A stretch of DNA of 64,000 nucleotides from Hevea brasiliensis. Taxonomy: Eukaryota > Streptophyta > Magnoliopsida > Malpighiales > Euphorbiaceae. Location of the stretch: NCBI RefSeq assembly GCF_030052815.1, contig NC_079498.1:71720992-71784991 (forward strand), given 5' to 3'. Below are positions 23,727 through 34,676 of this stretch, piece after piece; positions within the stretch are counted from its first letter, which is position 1, and every line of letters starts with the position of its first letter. The position numbers and the translations under genes were made by a program. The notes beneath the pieces are model-generated. The model did no database searches. It was not told where the DNA came from and saw only the letters and a program-made list of their open reading frames with translations.

Positions 23727-24947
23727 ATGGACCCCACATCTTAGAGGGCAGTTGAGGAGGAAGTGGAGAGTCATGCTCCACCTGCAGTAGCTGAGACTGG
23801 GGGTAGGGGAGAACCTGCTCCACCAGCTCCATCAGAGCCTGCTCAACCTCCACAGGCCGTGTTCCAGCAAATGGCCGAATTCTTCAAACAAATGGCTAGG
23901 GTAATGCCACCACTACCACCACCTCCACAACCGAAATCACACCTGAAAAGATTGAGAAAATTTGGAGCAGTGGACTTCTTTAGCAAGAGAGAAGATGATT
24001 CTGTTGCAGCCAAAAATTGGTTGAGCAGAACAGGCAGAGTTTTAAAACAACTCCATTGCACTCCTGAACAAAATCTAGAAGCTACTGTATCTCTGCTGCA
24101 AGATGATGCATATGAATGGTGGGATACGGTGTCCAGTGAAGTACAGCCAGAAGTAATAACTTGGGACTTCTTCCTCTCCGAATTCAAGAAGAAATATGTG
24201 GGTAGTGTATACCTAGAAGAGAGAAGAAGGGAATTCATTAACCTGAGGCAGAGACAGTTGACAGTGGCAGATTATGAGAAGGAATTTGTCAGATTGAGCC
24301 GCTACGGGAGGGAGATAGTCCCTAATGAAGCTGAAAGGTGTAAGAGATTTGAAGAGGGATTAAATGACAATATAAAGATCATGATTACTGCCTTGGGAAT
24401 CACAGACTTCACCAAGTTAGTGGAAGTTGCAATAAAAGTTGAAAAAGTAAGAATAACTGAGCAGACCAGAAGAGAAAGATAGCAGAAGAGGGGCCCAGGT
24501 CAGTCTAACTCATCTCCTACACCAGGAAAGAAGTTCAAAGGTCCACCTGCACAGAGTTCAGGTCAACCACAAGGTCAGGGTCAGTCCCAGGGACCCAGGC
24601 CACAGTTCACCCCTAGGAGAGGTCAGTCCACACCATCAGTGGGCAGCTCTCCGGGGATGGGGTTCAGGGGACCAGCCCCAGCATCTTCTGCATGTCCACA
24701 TTGCCTGAAGTGGCTTAAGGGGGAGTGTTGGAGAGTGACTAGTGCCTGCTTAAGGTGTGGGTCGACAGAGCATCAGTTGAGAAACTGTCCACGCAGAACT
24801 ACTACTGCTGCTCCAACACAAGCGATGCACTGCTCTGCACCACAAGCGGGTAGGAAATGCGGAAAATCAAGCGATCGGATCATCACGAGGCTGCATCCGA
24901 GCGATGAGAGGCACGAGGCGGACCACCTGCCAGAGCCTATGCCATGA
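23727..24947 (+). pseudogene. gag: gag (capsid and nucleocapsid), element A
   Basis: Structural protein that packages element RNA in cytoplasmic particles. The ATG at 23727 is preferred because it follows the PBS region and an acceptor-like site, and opens the frame of the whole gag. A TAG at codon 6 (23742-23744) and another at 24480-24482 (probably from CAG) break it. After a proline-rich N-terminal stretch, the retrotransposon gag core spans about 24007-24460, with motifs such as AYEWWDTV and FFLSEFKKKY. A Gln/Gly/Pro-rich linker follows. A CCHC zinc knuckle (C-x2-C-x4-H-x4-C) is at 24747-24788, preceded by a CPHC pair. The frame closes at 24947, and pol continues in another frame, implying at least one frameshift near 24800-24940. 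Confidence 0.9.
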
Positions 24948-25639
24948 GAGCTCAGGAGGAGCAAGATGCCCCGAACGTCATCAGGGGTACGTTCTCCCTC
25001 TACAATACATCTGTGCATGCATTGGTGGATCCAGGATCCACTCATTCATACATCTGCATCAACCTACCCGTAGAAAGGGGGATACTAGTAGGGGAGAGTG
25101 ACCAGGACATTCTAGTCACTAATCCGTTGGGCCACAATGTAGTGGTGAACAAAGTGTACAAGGGTTGCCCATTAAGGATTCAGGGGTATGAATTCTCAGC
25201 AGATCTAATTGAGTTGCCCTTCCACTAGTTTGACGTGATTTTGGGAATGGACTGGTTGTCACGTCATCAGGCAATGGTTGATTGTAAACTGAAGAGGATT
25301 TCTTTGAAAACTCCTGAGGGTAATGAGATCACAGTTGTGGAGGAAATGACAGATTCCTTGTCCAATGTCATATCAGCCACAGTTGCAAGAAAACTGATGA
25401 GAAAAGGCTGTGAAGCCTACCTAGCACATGTGGTGGATACTAGGCAGGCTAAGCCAGATCTGTGTGACATACCCACAGTAAAAGACTTCCCAAATGTGTT
25501 CCCTGAAGAATTGCCTAGTTTGCCACCAGAAAGGGAAGTTGAATTTGCTATTGAGATACTGCTGGGTACAGCACCAATCTCTATTGCTCCTTATAGGATG
25601 GCACCCACAGAATTGAAGGAACTGAAAATCTAGTTACAA
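24944..25639 (+). pseudogene. pol: Aspartic protease domain, element A pol
   Basis: Retropepsin-like protease that would cut the Gag-Pol polyprotein. The active-site motif ALVDPGSTHSYI has its Asp at 25028-25030, and the later ILGMDWLSRHQ motif is at 25238 onward, both typical of plant Ty3/gypsy PR. An in-frame TAG at 25226-25228 separates the two motifs, and a second TAG (25631-25633, CAG to TAG) separates PR from RT. The linker LPSLPPEREVEFAIEI and following residues match the usual PR-RT junction. Confidence 0.88.
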
Positions 25640-26430
25640 GAGTTACTGGATAAGGGGTTCATACGCCCCAGTGTGTCACCATGGGGAGCTCCAGTGTTGT
25701 TTGTGAAAAAGAAGGATGGGACTTTGAGGTTGTGCATTGATTACCGGCAGTTGAATAAAGTGACAGTGAAGAATAAGTATCTGTTACCTAGAATTGATGA
25801 TCTGTTTGATCAGTTGAAGAGAGCAGGAGTATTTTTTAAGATTGATCTCAGATCAGGGTATCATCAATTGAGGGTGAAGGATGTAGATGTGCCAAAGACT
25901 ACATTCAGGACTTGGTATGGGCATTATGAGTTTTTGGTGATGCCCTTTGGCCTAACAAATGGACCAGCGGCATTCATGGACCTTATGAACCGTATCTTCC
26001 ACCCATACCTAGATCGGTTCGTAGTGGTCTTTATTGATGATATTTTGGTGTATTCCAAGACCAGGGAAGAACATGATGAGCATTTGAGAATTGTTTTGCA
26101 AACCTTGAGAGAAAAGAAGTTATATGCTAAGTTGTCCAAGTGTGACTTCTGGTTGAATGAGATTGCATTCCTTGGACACATAGTGTCAGCTGATGGGATT
26201 AGAGTGGATCCCAAAAAAATAGAAGCAGTGATGGGATGGAAGCCTCCCAGGAATACAACTAAGGTCAGAAGTTTCTTGGGGCTAGCTGGGTATTACAGAA
26301 GATTTGTGAAGGGATTTTCCTTAATAGCTGCTCCAATGACCAAGTTTTTACACAAGAATGTCAGATTTGACTGGAATGACAAGTGTCAGACCAGTTTTGA
26401 GAAGTTAAAGGCTATGTTGACAGAGGCACC
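25640..26430 (+). pseudogene. pol: Reverse transcriptase domain, element A pol
   Basis: RNA-dependent DNA polymerase of the element. Motifs in order: [67 protein letters not shown], catalytic FIDDILVYS (Asp-Asp at 26036-26041), [10 protein letters not shown]. The frame 25673-26497 is open throughout and the three catalytic aspartates are present, so this domain looks intact. It leaves the frame near 26431, where a small indel shifts the reading frame before RNase H. The minus-strand ORF at 25924-26214 is a shadow. Confidence 0.93.
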
Positions 26431-26877
26431 GTGTGCTCACAACCGGTGTCGAGAAAGGACTTTGTGGTCTACAGTGATGCCTCTCATAATGGGTTAGGGT
26501 GTGTATTGATGCAAGAGGGGAAGGTGGTCACTTATGCTTCCAGGCAGCTAAGGCCACATGAACAGAATTACCCTACCCATGATCTAGAGCTTACAGTAAT
26601 TATCTTCATACTGAAGATATGGAGGCACTACTTGTATGGTGAAAAGTGCTACATTTACACAGACCACAAAAGCTTGAAATACTTACCAACCCAAAAAGAG
26701 CTCAACCTTAGACAGAGGCGATGGATTGAGTTCCTGAAGGACTATGATTGTGTAATTGACTACCATCCTGGGAAGGCAAATGTAGTTGCTGATGCTTTAG
26801 GCAGAAAATCCATCACAGCTTTGAGATCATTGAATGCCCGTCTATCTTTGGTTCGAGATGGAGCTATTTTGGCTTAG
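26431..26877 (+). pseudogene. pol: RNase H domain, element A pol
   Basis: Degrades the RNA strand of the RNA-DNA hybrid. Motifs [51 protein letters not shown] and the tail [18 protein letters not shown] are clear. The catalytic Asp/Glu positions appear kept. It is offset from RT by a frameshift near 26431 and ends at TAG 26875-26877 (probably from CAG). A further TAG is at 26905-26907, before integrase. Confidence 0.92.
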
Positions 26878-28350
26878 TTGCAAGTGAGGCCCAACCTGCT
26901 ACGGTAGATTTTAGATGGGCAAAAGGCAGATGAAAAGTTAATGGCTATTATGAGCAAAATCTCAGAGGGAAAAGCAACTGACTATGAGGTGAAAGCAGAT
27001 GGGTGTCTGTACTACAAAGGAAGAGTATGTGTACCAGATAATGGGGAATTGAAAGCCAATATTCTGAAAGAGGCACATGCCAGTGTTTATGCTATGCACC
27101 CAGGAAGTACAAAAATGTATCATGATCTGAAGCTTCATTATTGGTGGCCTGGTATGAAGAAGGATATAGCTGACTATGTGACTAAATGCTTGACATGTCA
27201 GCAAGTCAAGGCAGAACATCAAGTTCCATCAGGTTTGCTACAGCCTATATGCATACTTGAATGGAAATGGGATAGGGTCACCATGGATTTTGTAAGTGGT
27301 CTACCTCTCACCCAAAAGAAGCATGATGCAGTATGGGTGATAGTAAATAGATTGACGAAGTCAGCACACTTTCTGCCAGTTAGGACTGACTACTCACTAG
27401 AGAAATTAGCAGAATTGTATATCAGTGAGATATTTAGATTGCATAGAATTCCACTTTCCATCATATCTGATCGAGACCCAAGGTTTACATCGAGATTTTA
27501 GAAGAAGTTGCATGAATCCTTGGGTACACAACTCCACTTTAGCACAGCTTTCCATCCTCAAACAGATGGGCAATCAGAAAGAGTAATCCAGGTAAACAAT
27601 TGAAACCAATTGAATTAATATAAATATTGAACTAAAATGATAATAATAACATGAAATATATGTCAGGTCCTTGAGGATATGCTGAGGAGTTGTGTCATTG
27701 AGTTTGAGGGAAGTTGGGATAGATACCTCCCACTGGCAGAATTTGCATACAACAGTAGCTACCAAGCTAGCATCCAAATGGCCCCGTATGAAGCATTGTA
27801 TGGGAGAAAATGTAGAACTCCAGTGTGCTGGACTGAATTGAGCGAAGATAAACTAGTAGGGTCAGACCTGGTGAAACAGACTGAGGAGAAGGTAAAACTA
27901 ATCAAAGCCAATCTGAAGGTTGCCTCGCATGCATGTAAATCCTATGCCGACTTAAAGAGAAAAGAAATAGAATATGCGGTTGGCAATAAAGTGTTTCTCA
28001 AAGTCTCACCGTGGAAGAAGGTACTGAGGTTTGGAAGAAAAGGTAAGTTAAGCCCTAGGTTCATTGGCCCATATGAAGTCATTGAACGTGTGGGTCCAGT
28101 GGTCTATAGGCTAGCTTTACCACCAGAGTTGGACAAGATCCACAATGTGTTCCACGTATCTATGCTAAGAAGATACCGCTCAGATCCTTCACATGTCATC
28201 TCCATGGAAGAAATTGAAGTACAACATAATTTGACATATGAAGAAGAACCCATACGGATCCTAGCTCGAGAAGTGAAAGAGTTGAGGAATAAGCAGATTC
28301 CACTGGTGAAAGTGCTTTGGAGGCACTACAACATCGAGGAGGCAACCTAG
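26878..28350 (+). pseudogene. pol: Integrase and chromodomain, element A pol
   Basis: Inserts the cDNA; the chromodomain is thought to steer chromoviruses to heterochromatin. The zinc-binding region (H..H, then KCLTCQQVK) is about 27070-27225. Core Asp residues are in TMDFVSGLP (27286) and ISDRDPRFTSRF; the Glu is in TDGQSERV (about 27575). A 75-bp intron-like insert (27592-27666) splits the core after SERVIQ, and the frame resumes with VLEDML. The GPY/F region (PRFIGPYEVIERVGP) is near 28045-28100, followed by VFHVSMLRRY. The chromodomain (EEEPIRILAREVKELRNKQI..VKVLW) is about 28236-28350. Stops: TAG at 27499 and 28348 (both probably TGG to TAG). The minus-strand ORF at 28196-28669 is a shadow. 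Confidence 0.92.
27592..27666 (+). other. Intron-like GT-AG insert in integrase, 75 bp
   Basis: It starts GTAAAC and ends TGTCAG, is very AT-rich, contains a branch-like AACTAAAAT, and sits in phase 0 between CAG and GTC. It contains an in-frame TGA (27601-27603), so translation needs its removal. The matching site in the D integrase (minus strand near 35460) has the coding sequence uninterrupted. Its ends share CAGGT, as expected for an intron gained between exon-like ends. Confidence 0.65.
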
Positions 28351-28401
28351 GAAAGTGAAGAGATGATGAGGCAACAATTCCTGCAACTGTTTGCATCAGG
28401 T

Positions 28402-28439
28402 AAATTTCGAGGACGAAATTTAAATTAGAGGGGAAGAGT
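28402..28439 (+). other. Pre-PPT hairpin and polypurine tract
   Basis: AAATTTCG-AGGA-CGAAATTT (28402-28421) is followed by AGAGGGGAAGAG just before the 3' LTR start at 28440. The purine run would prime plus-strand DNA synthesis. The hairpin is part of a block kept in all families here. Confidence 0.8.
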
Positions 28440-31400
28440 TGTAACATCCTCACTTTAGCTAGTCCGTACAGTTTACTGTTCTGGTGACCAGTGTCAGCCC
28501 AGACAGCTAAAACATTCGAAAAAATATTTAAACTAAAGTGAGGAACCATAATTAACTCAAATATTAATAAGAAAAATTTAGGAAAAATTTTAGAAATAAA
28601 ATACAACCAAGTTAAATGAGCCGGTGCCCTAGCGATGGGTAACCTAGTGAGAAGTTGCGGTTCTTGCAACTAGGAGCCCTAGACCTAGGGGAAAAATTAT
28701 AAAATAATTTTTGGGACTCCAGAGAAGGGTTATTGAGGTTCTTATGGCATTAGAATACCAAGAAAATACTTAGAAAAATTTTTCAATTGCTACAGACAAT
28801 TTTGGCCCGTTAAGCCAAACGGAGGGCATTTTGGTCATTTTGCCTTCAGAGGTGATTTTTGGCCGACTTGTCCAGTTAAGTAAATAATTATTATAATATA
28901 AAATGTGAATAAATAATGCTAAAAATTAAATTGAAAATGAGTAGAGAAGAGAAGAAAAAAAATGGAAGAAAATACCAATTATGACATCATATGATGTCAT
29001 TAAATACTTACCCACCAATCATATTTAATCAACACTTAAATTAACTAATAAAATGTGGATAAGAATACAGCAAAAACTCATAAAACCCAGCAGCCATCAC
29101 CTTCACAAAAATCCAGCCGTATCCCTCAAACTCCATACCCATTCCACCATTGAAAGCTTACCAAAGCTTTATAACCCACCCAAATCTCACTTAAAACCCT
29201 AAGTCCACTTCAATAAAATTTGTCTCTACATCTTAAGCAAGTGTTTGGCTGCCAAGAAAGCCAAAGAAAGTGAAGGAATTTTGAGTGGAAAAATTCTGCT
29301 CACAAGGTTAGTGTCCAAACTCTTACTACTTTTACTTAATTCATGCTTAATGCCATGAGATAAGTAGAAAATATAAGAAAAACAAAATAAAAATTATGTG
29401 CATTTATTTCCTAGAATTTTTGCAGCTTAGGGTTGATTAGGGTTGATGAGTTTGCTTGAAGTAAAGTGGTTCATAGGCTACCCTTGGTATTAAATGATTA
29501 ATTGAACCAAATTGTGTAAGTGAAATACAAAGTTTAGGCATGTATGAACATGGAAAATGTGAACAAGTAACAACAATAGGGTTTGCTCATGTAATGATGA
29601 AAGTGAGTTTTAATAGTCAATTAGTGACCATTTGGTTATTGGTAGGCAAGAAATGAAGTGTGTTTAGTGATGGGATTTAGGTTTAGTGTGGCTGCCCTAG
29701 GTGACCTGCAGAATTGGACATGAGTCCAGCAGGTTTGGGCAGCTATAACTTGAATTATAGAGGTTCAATTTGTGTTTGGCCAATTGGACATGAAACTAGA
29801 CACATAATGGCACAATTTTTGTGAAGAAACCATGCCCATAAGACCAAACCAAGAGGACCAAAAGTTTGCCCCAATCCGGGTGACCTGCAATCTGTTTCTG
29901 CAGAATGGCCAAATGAACAGTGTTTGGTCATTTGGCTATAACTCAGTATAGAATGGTCCAATTGATCTGAAATTTTACCAGAAACAAGTTAAGATATAGA
30001 CCAACAACTTTCATGAAGAAACCTATCCCAAATTATGACCAGAACCTATCCAACAAGGGAGTTGCAGTCACTGTTCACTGCACTGTAGATATGGTCAGTC
30101 CAGAAAAATTCCAATCTGGCCAGTTGTGGTTTTTGGACCATAACTTGAGCTACAAAACTCCGAATGGAGTTATTCAAAAAAGAAAATTCATCTACAAAAT
30201 AAGGAACAACTTTCATGTTGATCATTTTTCCAAATTTCCACTGCAAAAATGACTAATAGAACAGTAAAAATAAGGTATCAAAACTGAAAAATCTGCTCAA
30301 TTAACTTTAAGCTTAGAAATGGTATTGGCAACTAATACCAACAAAATTTGAATGCAAAATATGGTATCTTGGGAGTATTAAAACTAATGTACCTATTGTC
30401 TATGCAAAAGTCAACATTTTGGTTGACTAATGAAGTGAATAGTAACACCAAAACTTGAAATTCAAAAATTGTAAAACTCAAAAGTGTAAAATGCCCTAGT
30501 ATACCTAACAAGATTGGTTTGGATAGCTTGGCATGCCAATAGGGTTCAGTTAGCAGTACTGCACATGGCATTATGCCATTCTGTGATTTCATGGCTTTTA
30601 GCCATTCTGACATTATGTTGATACTTGGCCTTGTGCCTAATGTTATTACAGCTTATTAGCTGTTCTTTTGCACACCAGGAGACACATATGTGACCGATGG
30701 TGTGATGGCCCGAGGTACTTGATACCCAGTGCCAGTTTACCCGTTTATCCAGTCCAGTCGTCCAGTATAGGTTACTTGGACCACCAAAAATGAAAGTGGA
30801 TAAATTTAATGAAATAATGAATATAACAAGTACAAATAAAGTAAGACTACAAATACTCATCGAAAATTTATTTGCAATGAGACATCAATACATTCACTGC
30901 ATATTTATTTTATGTTATTTCTTTTTATTTTATTATTGGCACCACTAAGCATTATTGCTTAGCGCGTTGCTTTTGCCATGCGTAGGTTCTGAAGAGATCG
31001 ACCGAGAGCCCAGTAGACCACAGACTGGGTGAGACCTTCTGCAGCTCTGCATAATGTCCGTGTCACCTCACCATCTTCAGTGCATTGGTAGGACATTAGG
31101 TTTCATTTTGGTATTTTGTAACTAACTTTTATTTTCTCTTGTGTAATTGAGACTTATGTAATGTATTTTGATGTTAATGTAAATAATGGAAATTGTGCTT
31201 ATGAATGGAAAATTGAGTATTTATTTATTGCTTATATATGAATACCATGAGAAATGAATGATTGAGAAATGGAAAATGTTGTTGAAAAATATTGAGATTT
31301 TGATGATTATTGGAGTTTGAAAATGATTGGAAATGATTAGTGGAAGTGTTTTTCACAGGTTCCGAAGAACTGTTTTCTTTATTTTTAGCTGGTACTCTGC

Positions 31401-31607
31401 CGGATTTTCTATAAAATTTTCAGAACCTCAAATAAATTATAATTTCAATAAATGACTTAAATGAATTATATTTCACAAATTATATTCAAAACTATGATAA
31501 AAAGAAATTAAGGAAGAATAAAAATGGTTGAGATAAAATAGAGTGTTCTGGTACACTGTGTGACATATTTTACTCGGATATACTGTAGACGGGTAAGGGG
31601 TGTCACA
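28440..31607 (+). repeat. 3' LTR of element A, 3168 bp
   Basis: Collinear with 20438-23600 with scattered substitutions, many of them C/T or G/A. It ends GGGGTGTCACA, followed by TSD GATTC. It keeps AAG|GTTAGTG (29304-29313), both palindromes and the twin stem-loop (30945-30983). Confidence 0.93.
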
Positions 31608-31677
31608 GATTCGAACTCTCCGACCATAGGGAGTTAGAATCACAATTCGACCTCCCCGACCATAGGGAGTTAGAATC
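31608..31677. repeat. Duplicated hairpin GATTC..CTCCC..GGGAG..GAATC
   Basis: Two units of about 35 bp; within a unit GATTC pairs with GAATC and CTCCC with GGGAG. The same double unit is at 52222-52291 in the B solo LTR. Element A inserted exactly at the first GATTC, which is its TSD. Confidence 0.65.
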
Positions 31678-32026
31678 GCTTTGAAGATGGCCCTGACGGA
31701 TTAGTCTGGCATAATTAGTGAGATAAAGAATGGTTTTGGAAAGTGAGAAATGGTGATTTTAAACTGTTATTTGAGTAGAATTGATTTGAAAGAGACCATT
31801 TGTTTTATAATAACTATTTTCATAGTTGATAGAATTGTTTCAAATGACCAATTACGATTGGAAAATTTTTAATTATTGATTAAGGTCACTTATTATTTAA
31901 TTTGTACCATTGAAAATATTGACTTGATTTTATGATTTTTGAAGAAATCAACATTTCTAATTTTTGTTCTGAATTGTCACGGTGTATATATTTTTTATAG
32001 ATACTTTAAATTATAGTTGTGTACCA

Positions 32027-32065
32027 CTGAGTTCACCACTCAGCGATAGCTTTGTATGCTGTCGC
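32027..32065 (+). other. Twin stem-loop of LTR-F
   Basis: CTGAGT-TCACC-ACTCAG (32027-32043), then GCGATAGC pairing with GCTGTCGC (32043-32065, allowing G-T). Identical in design to 52659-52697. Confidence 0.6.
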
Positions 32066-33978
32066 AAGTGAAAAGACTATAGAGTAGCTGAGTAAGATTC
32101 CTTGAAGACTAATTGGGATTAGCTTTGGGTATATTAGAGGTATACCCTTGTACATTAGATTTTGTTGTATGCATGTTTATATGTATGTAAATTGTTTGAG
32201 CAGTTGTACAAAAACTCTTGTAATATTATTTTAGTATGTAATGAAATCAAATTATTGTAATCTTAATTTGAGAATTTCTTTGCTTGTATATTATTGTAAT
32301 ATTAATTTTATTATCCTAATGAGTATGATATTCAAATTTCCTCTTGAGTTTTGAATCCATGTATGGCTTGGAAATTGAATTGAGTTGATTGTGTTGAATT
32401 GGGATATGAAAATGATTTGTATTGGAGTTGTGGTTGCGAAAACATATTGAAAGTGTTTTCCTTTCAGGTTTGAAGAACTATTTTCTCAAAATACAGCCGG
32501 CACTCTGCCGAAATTTGGAAAAATTTTTAATCGAGAATTTGATTTATGACTTAGTGTTAATTAAAGGTTTTTAATACTTGATAAAAATTGCCCACCAACT
32601 TAAAAATGAACAGAAATTGTTTTAAAATCCCTTGTAGTATATTTAATGGATTACCGGTAGGCGAAGTTTGGTAATTTATTAGGTGTACTATGGGATAATG
32701 TTATGTCTTACGAAGGAGTAGGGTGTGATAATTTGGCCTTATGTTCTTGATATGAAATGTTCTACTATGTTTTAGGTTTCCATCAGTTTAAGAATCACCT
32801 AAATCAGAGTTTTCTAGAGAAAGTTATGGCCATGCAAAAATTACTATATACGTGACTTTTTTAGTTCTAGCAGATTCATCAACTCAACTTTACTCAGCAA
32901 TTTGGTTGGGTTAAGTTCATAATTTGGCTTCAAGTTCTTCATATGAAATGTTCTACTATGTTTTAAGTTTTCATCGATTCAAGAATCATTTAAATTGGAG
33001 CTTTCTAGAGAGAATTATGACTATGCAAATTATGGTCAATTTGCAGATTTCCAGATTTTGGCAAATTTGGTGACTCAAATTTGTTTTGCAATTTGATTAA
33101 GTTAAGTTCATAATTTGGCCTTAAGTTCTTGATATTAAATGTTCTAATATATTTTAGGTTTCCATCGGTTCAAGAATCACCTAAATTGAAGTTTTTTAGA
33201 GAGAGTTATGACTATGCAAAGTTTACTGTTCACATGGTTTAAATTCTGCAGATTCAGAATTTCACTTTCAGTTTCAAGGTTCATTTAGGGCAACTTATGG
33301 TCATTTTCTGAGCAGGGTATCTTCATGAACATTCTAGCCCTATGTCTTAAGTTTCATTTCCAATCAATTTCACACCAATTGGAGTTGTGTTGCTTAACTT
33401 ATGAGCTGCTAAGCACACTGGACTTTAGTGTGCAGAAATTTTACCTGAGGTTCAATTTTCATTTTTTAAATTACTTCTACTAACCAACCTCAATTCACAT
33501 TTAATTCACCCTAAATGACTATAATTTAACATTAAACACATCAATGACACTTCCTAGCACAAAATCTCCAATTTTTCAAAGCCCTAGTTTGCAATTTCCC
33601 CATCCTTATAACTCCATCAATTCCTTTCATCCAATTAATGTCAATTCTCATTATAGGAACTTCAATTACCATAATTTGTCATTATAAATACTAATTATAC
33701 TTCATACAATAAAAGCCCCAATTTCCCCATGAACCCTAATCTTCCATAATTCAATTTATGCAAATCGTATGCAATCTCACTATCCCCATCATGCATACTA
33801 CTTTAACTAAGCTTGATTTCATCATCAATTTCATTAAAATACATCAAACCCTAAGTTTTCCCCAAGTAGACCAAAAACCCTAGTTTAGGTTTCATGCATG
33901 ATTCTCATGCTTCCTTATGAAATTTTCCCATGATCAATCTTAATTCAAAGCTTGTACAATTAATCTAGCATGAAAAGA

Positions 33979-33988
33979 AACTTACCTC
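33979..33988 (-). promoter_or_regulatory. Putative leader 5' splice site GAG|GTAAGT (LTR-D)
   Basis: A full match to the donor consensus, read on the minus strand, about 257 bp downstream of the TATA box at 34242. The spacing matches that in families B and C. Confidence 0.5.
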
Positions 33989-34232
33989 AATTGTGACCAT
34001 CCCAATCTTCAATTTCTTTCAAATCTCTTGTTCTCCTTATTTTTAACCTCTCAATCAAAGATTAATTTGATGTTCTCTACCAATTAGATAGAAAACCCAT
34101 GGAGGAAAAGTAAAGAATTGAGTTTTGAGAATTGGTGTCAATGGAGAAAGAAGGAAGAAGAAGAAAGAAAGAAAGAGAGAGGGAGAGGGAAAGTGGGGCG
34201 GCAACTAATAGGGGAAAAGAAGAGGGTTTGCT

Positions 34233-34242
34233 CCTTTATATA
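34233..34242 (-). promoter_or_regulatory. TATA box of LTR-D, TATATAAAGG
   Basis: A canonical plant TATA box on the minus strand, within the first 450 bp of the LTR, followed by a pyrimidine-rich leader. Confidence 0.55.
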
Positions 34243-34676
34243 TTTACCCCAAATTTTGATTTATTTAATTAATTTTAATTGAGTTGTCCAAAGCCCATTG
34301 GTCCTAAAATTTTAATTTTTGTCATAAGGGTAGTTAAACTTAAGTTTTTATTTCTTTTCTTTTCTTTTTACATTTACACTTAATTTTCCTCAAAAATTAC
34401 TCCATGATTTATCTCATTAATTTCATTTAATTTAATTGATATTTTAGTAAAAAATCAACTCTTAAAGTGAATTGACCAAAATGCCCCTCATCGAGTCGTA
34501 ATCCTTTTTTTTTCATAATACCCAATAAGTCCTTAGGTCTTTGGTTCATTTGAATTTTTATTATGTCTATCTCAATTAATTTTTCTTTTATTTTTGGTCC
34601 TCAAGGTGTCTTTGAATAGTACTAGTTAAAGACCAAAAATAGTACTATTCGTAGCTCGGAGGTTCAGGGTGTTACG

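Larger units (their letters stand above)
20438..31607 (+). mobile_element. Complete Tekay-type chromovirus, element A, 11170 bp
   Basis: Two LTRs (20438-23600 and 28440-31607) enclose PBS, gag, protease, RT, RNase H, integrase, chromodomain and PPT in the usual Ty3/gypsy order. The TSD GATTC is perfect (20433-20437 and 31608-31612), and a related LTR at 52222 shows the uninterrupted site. The LTRs are nearly collinear with scattered, mostly transition differences, so the insertion is among the younger ones here. The coding region has eight TAG stops and at least two frameshifts, so the copy cannot make a full polyprotein. The lineage call rests on domain order and the C-terminal chromodomain. 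All reading frames on the opposite strand are shadows. Confidence 0.95.
13544..32730 (+). mobile_element. Solo LTR-F (group 1), interrupted twice
   Basis: The start TGTAACACCCCC and end GGGTGTGATA (a C-to-T change in the usual TGTGACA) are flanked by a perfect TSD ATTTG (13539-13543 and 32731-32735). After removing two nested insertions (13866-18095 and 20438-31607) about 3.78 kb remain as 13544-13865, 18096-20437 and 31613-32730. This is close to the 3839 bp of the B solo LTR. The first 320 bp resemble family E and the last third resembles family B, so the LTR may be mosaic. It has an AGAG|GTTAGT donor-like site at 18665-18674, a hairpin repeat at 31608-31677 and a twin stem-loop at 32027-32065. 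The ORF at 19209-19586 (minus strand) is a chance frame. Confidence 0.85.
32731..34676 (-). mobile_element. 3' LTR of element D, second segment
   Basis: It continues the minus-strand LTR from 13543. Three diverged modules of about 190 bp (AAGTTCATAATTTGG .. TTCTACTATGTTTTAGG .. TTCAAGAATCA) start near 32731, 32926 and 33112. It ends GGGTGTTACG at 34676 (the usual final A is G), abutting the minus-strand PPT and hairpin remnant (34677-34720). A purine-rich run is at 34150-34195, a TATA box at 34233-34242 and a perfect donor-like GAG|GTAAGT at 33980-33988, all on the minus strand. Confidence 0.78.

Noticed and set aside
23843..24238. 131-residue minus-strand ORF opposite gag
   Set aside because: Pure shadow of the plus-strand gag core.
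27592..27666. A small transposon inserted in integrase
   Set aside because: There are no terminal inverted repeats; GT..AG ends, phase 0 and AT content fit an intron better.
28196..28669. 157-residue minus-strand ORF
   Set aside because: It spans the chromodomain, PPT and LTR start in antisense; parts recur wherever the family-A LTR start occurs (14053, 20457), so it is repeat sequence, not a gene.
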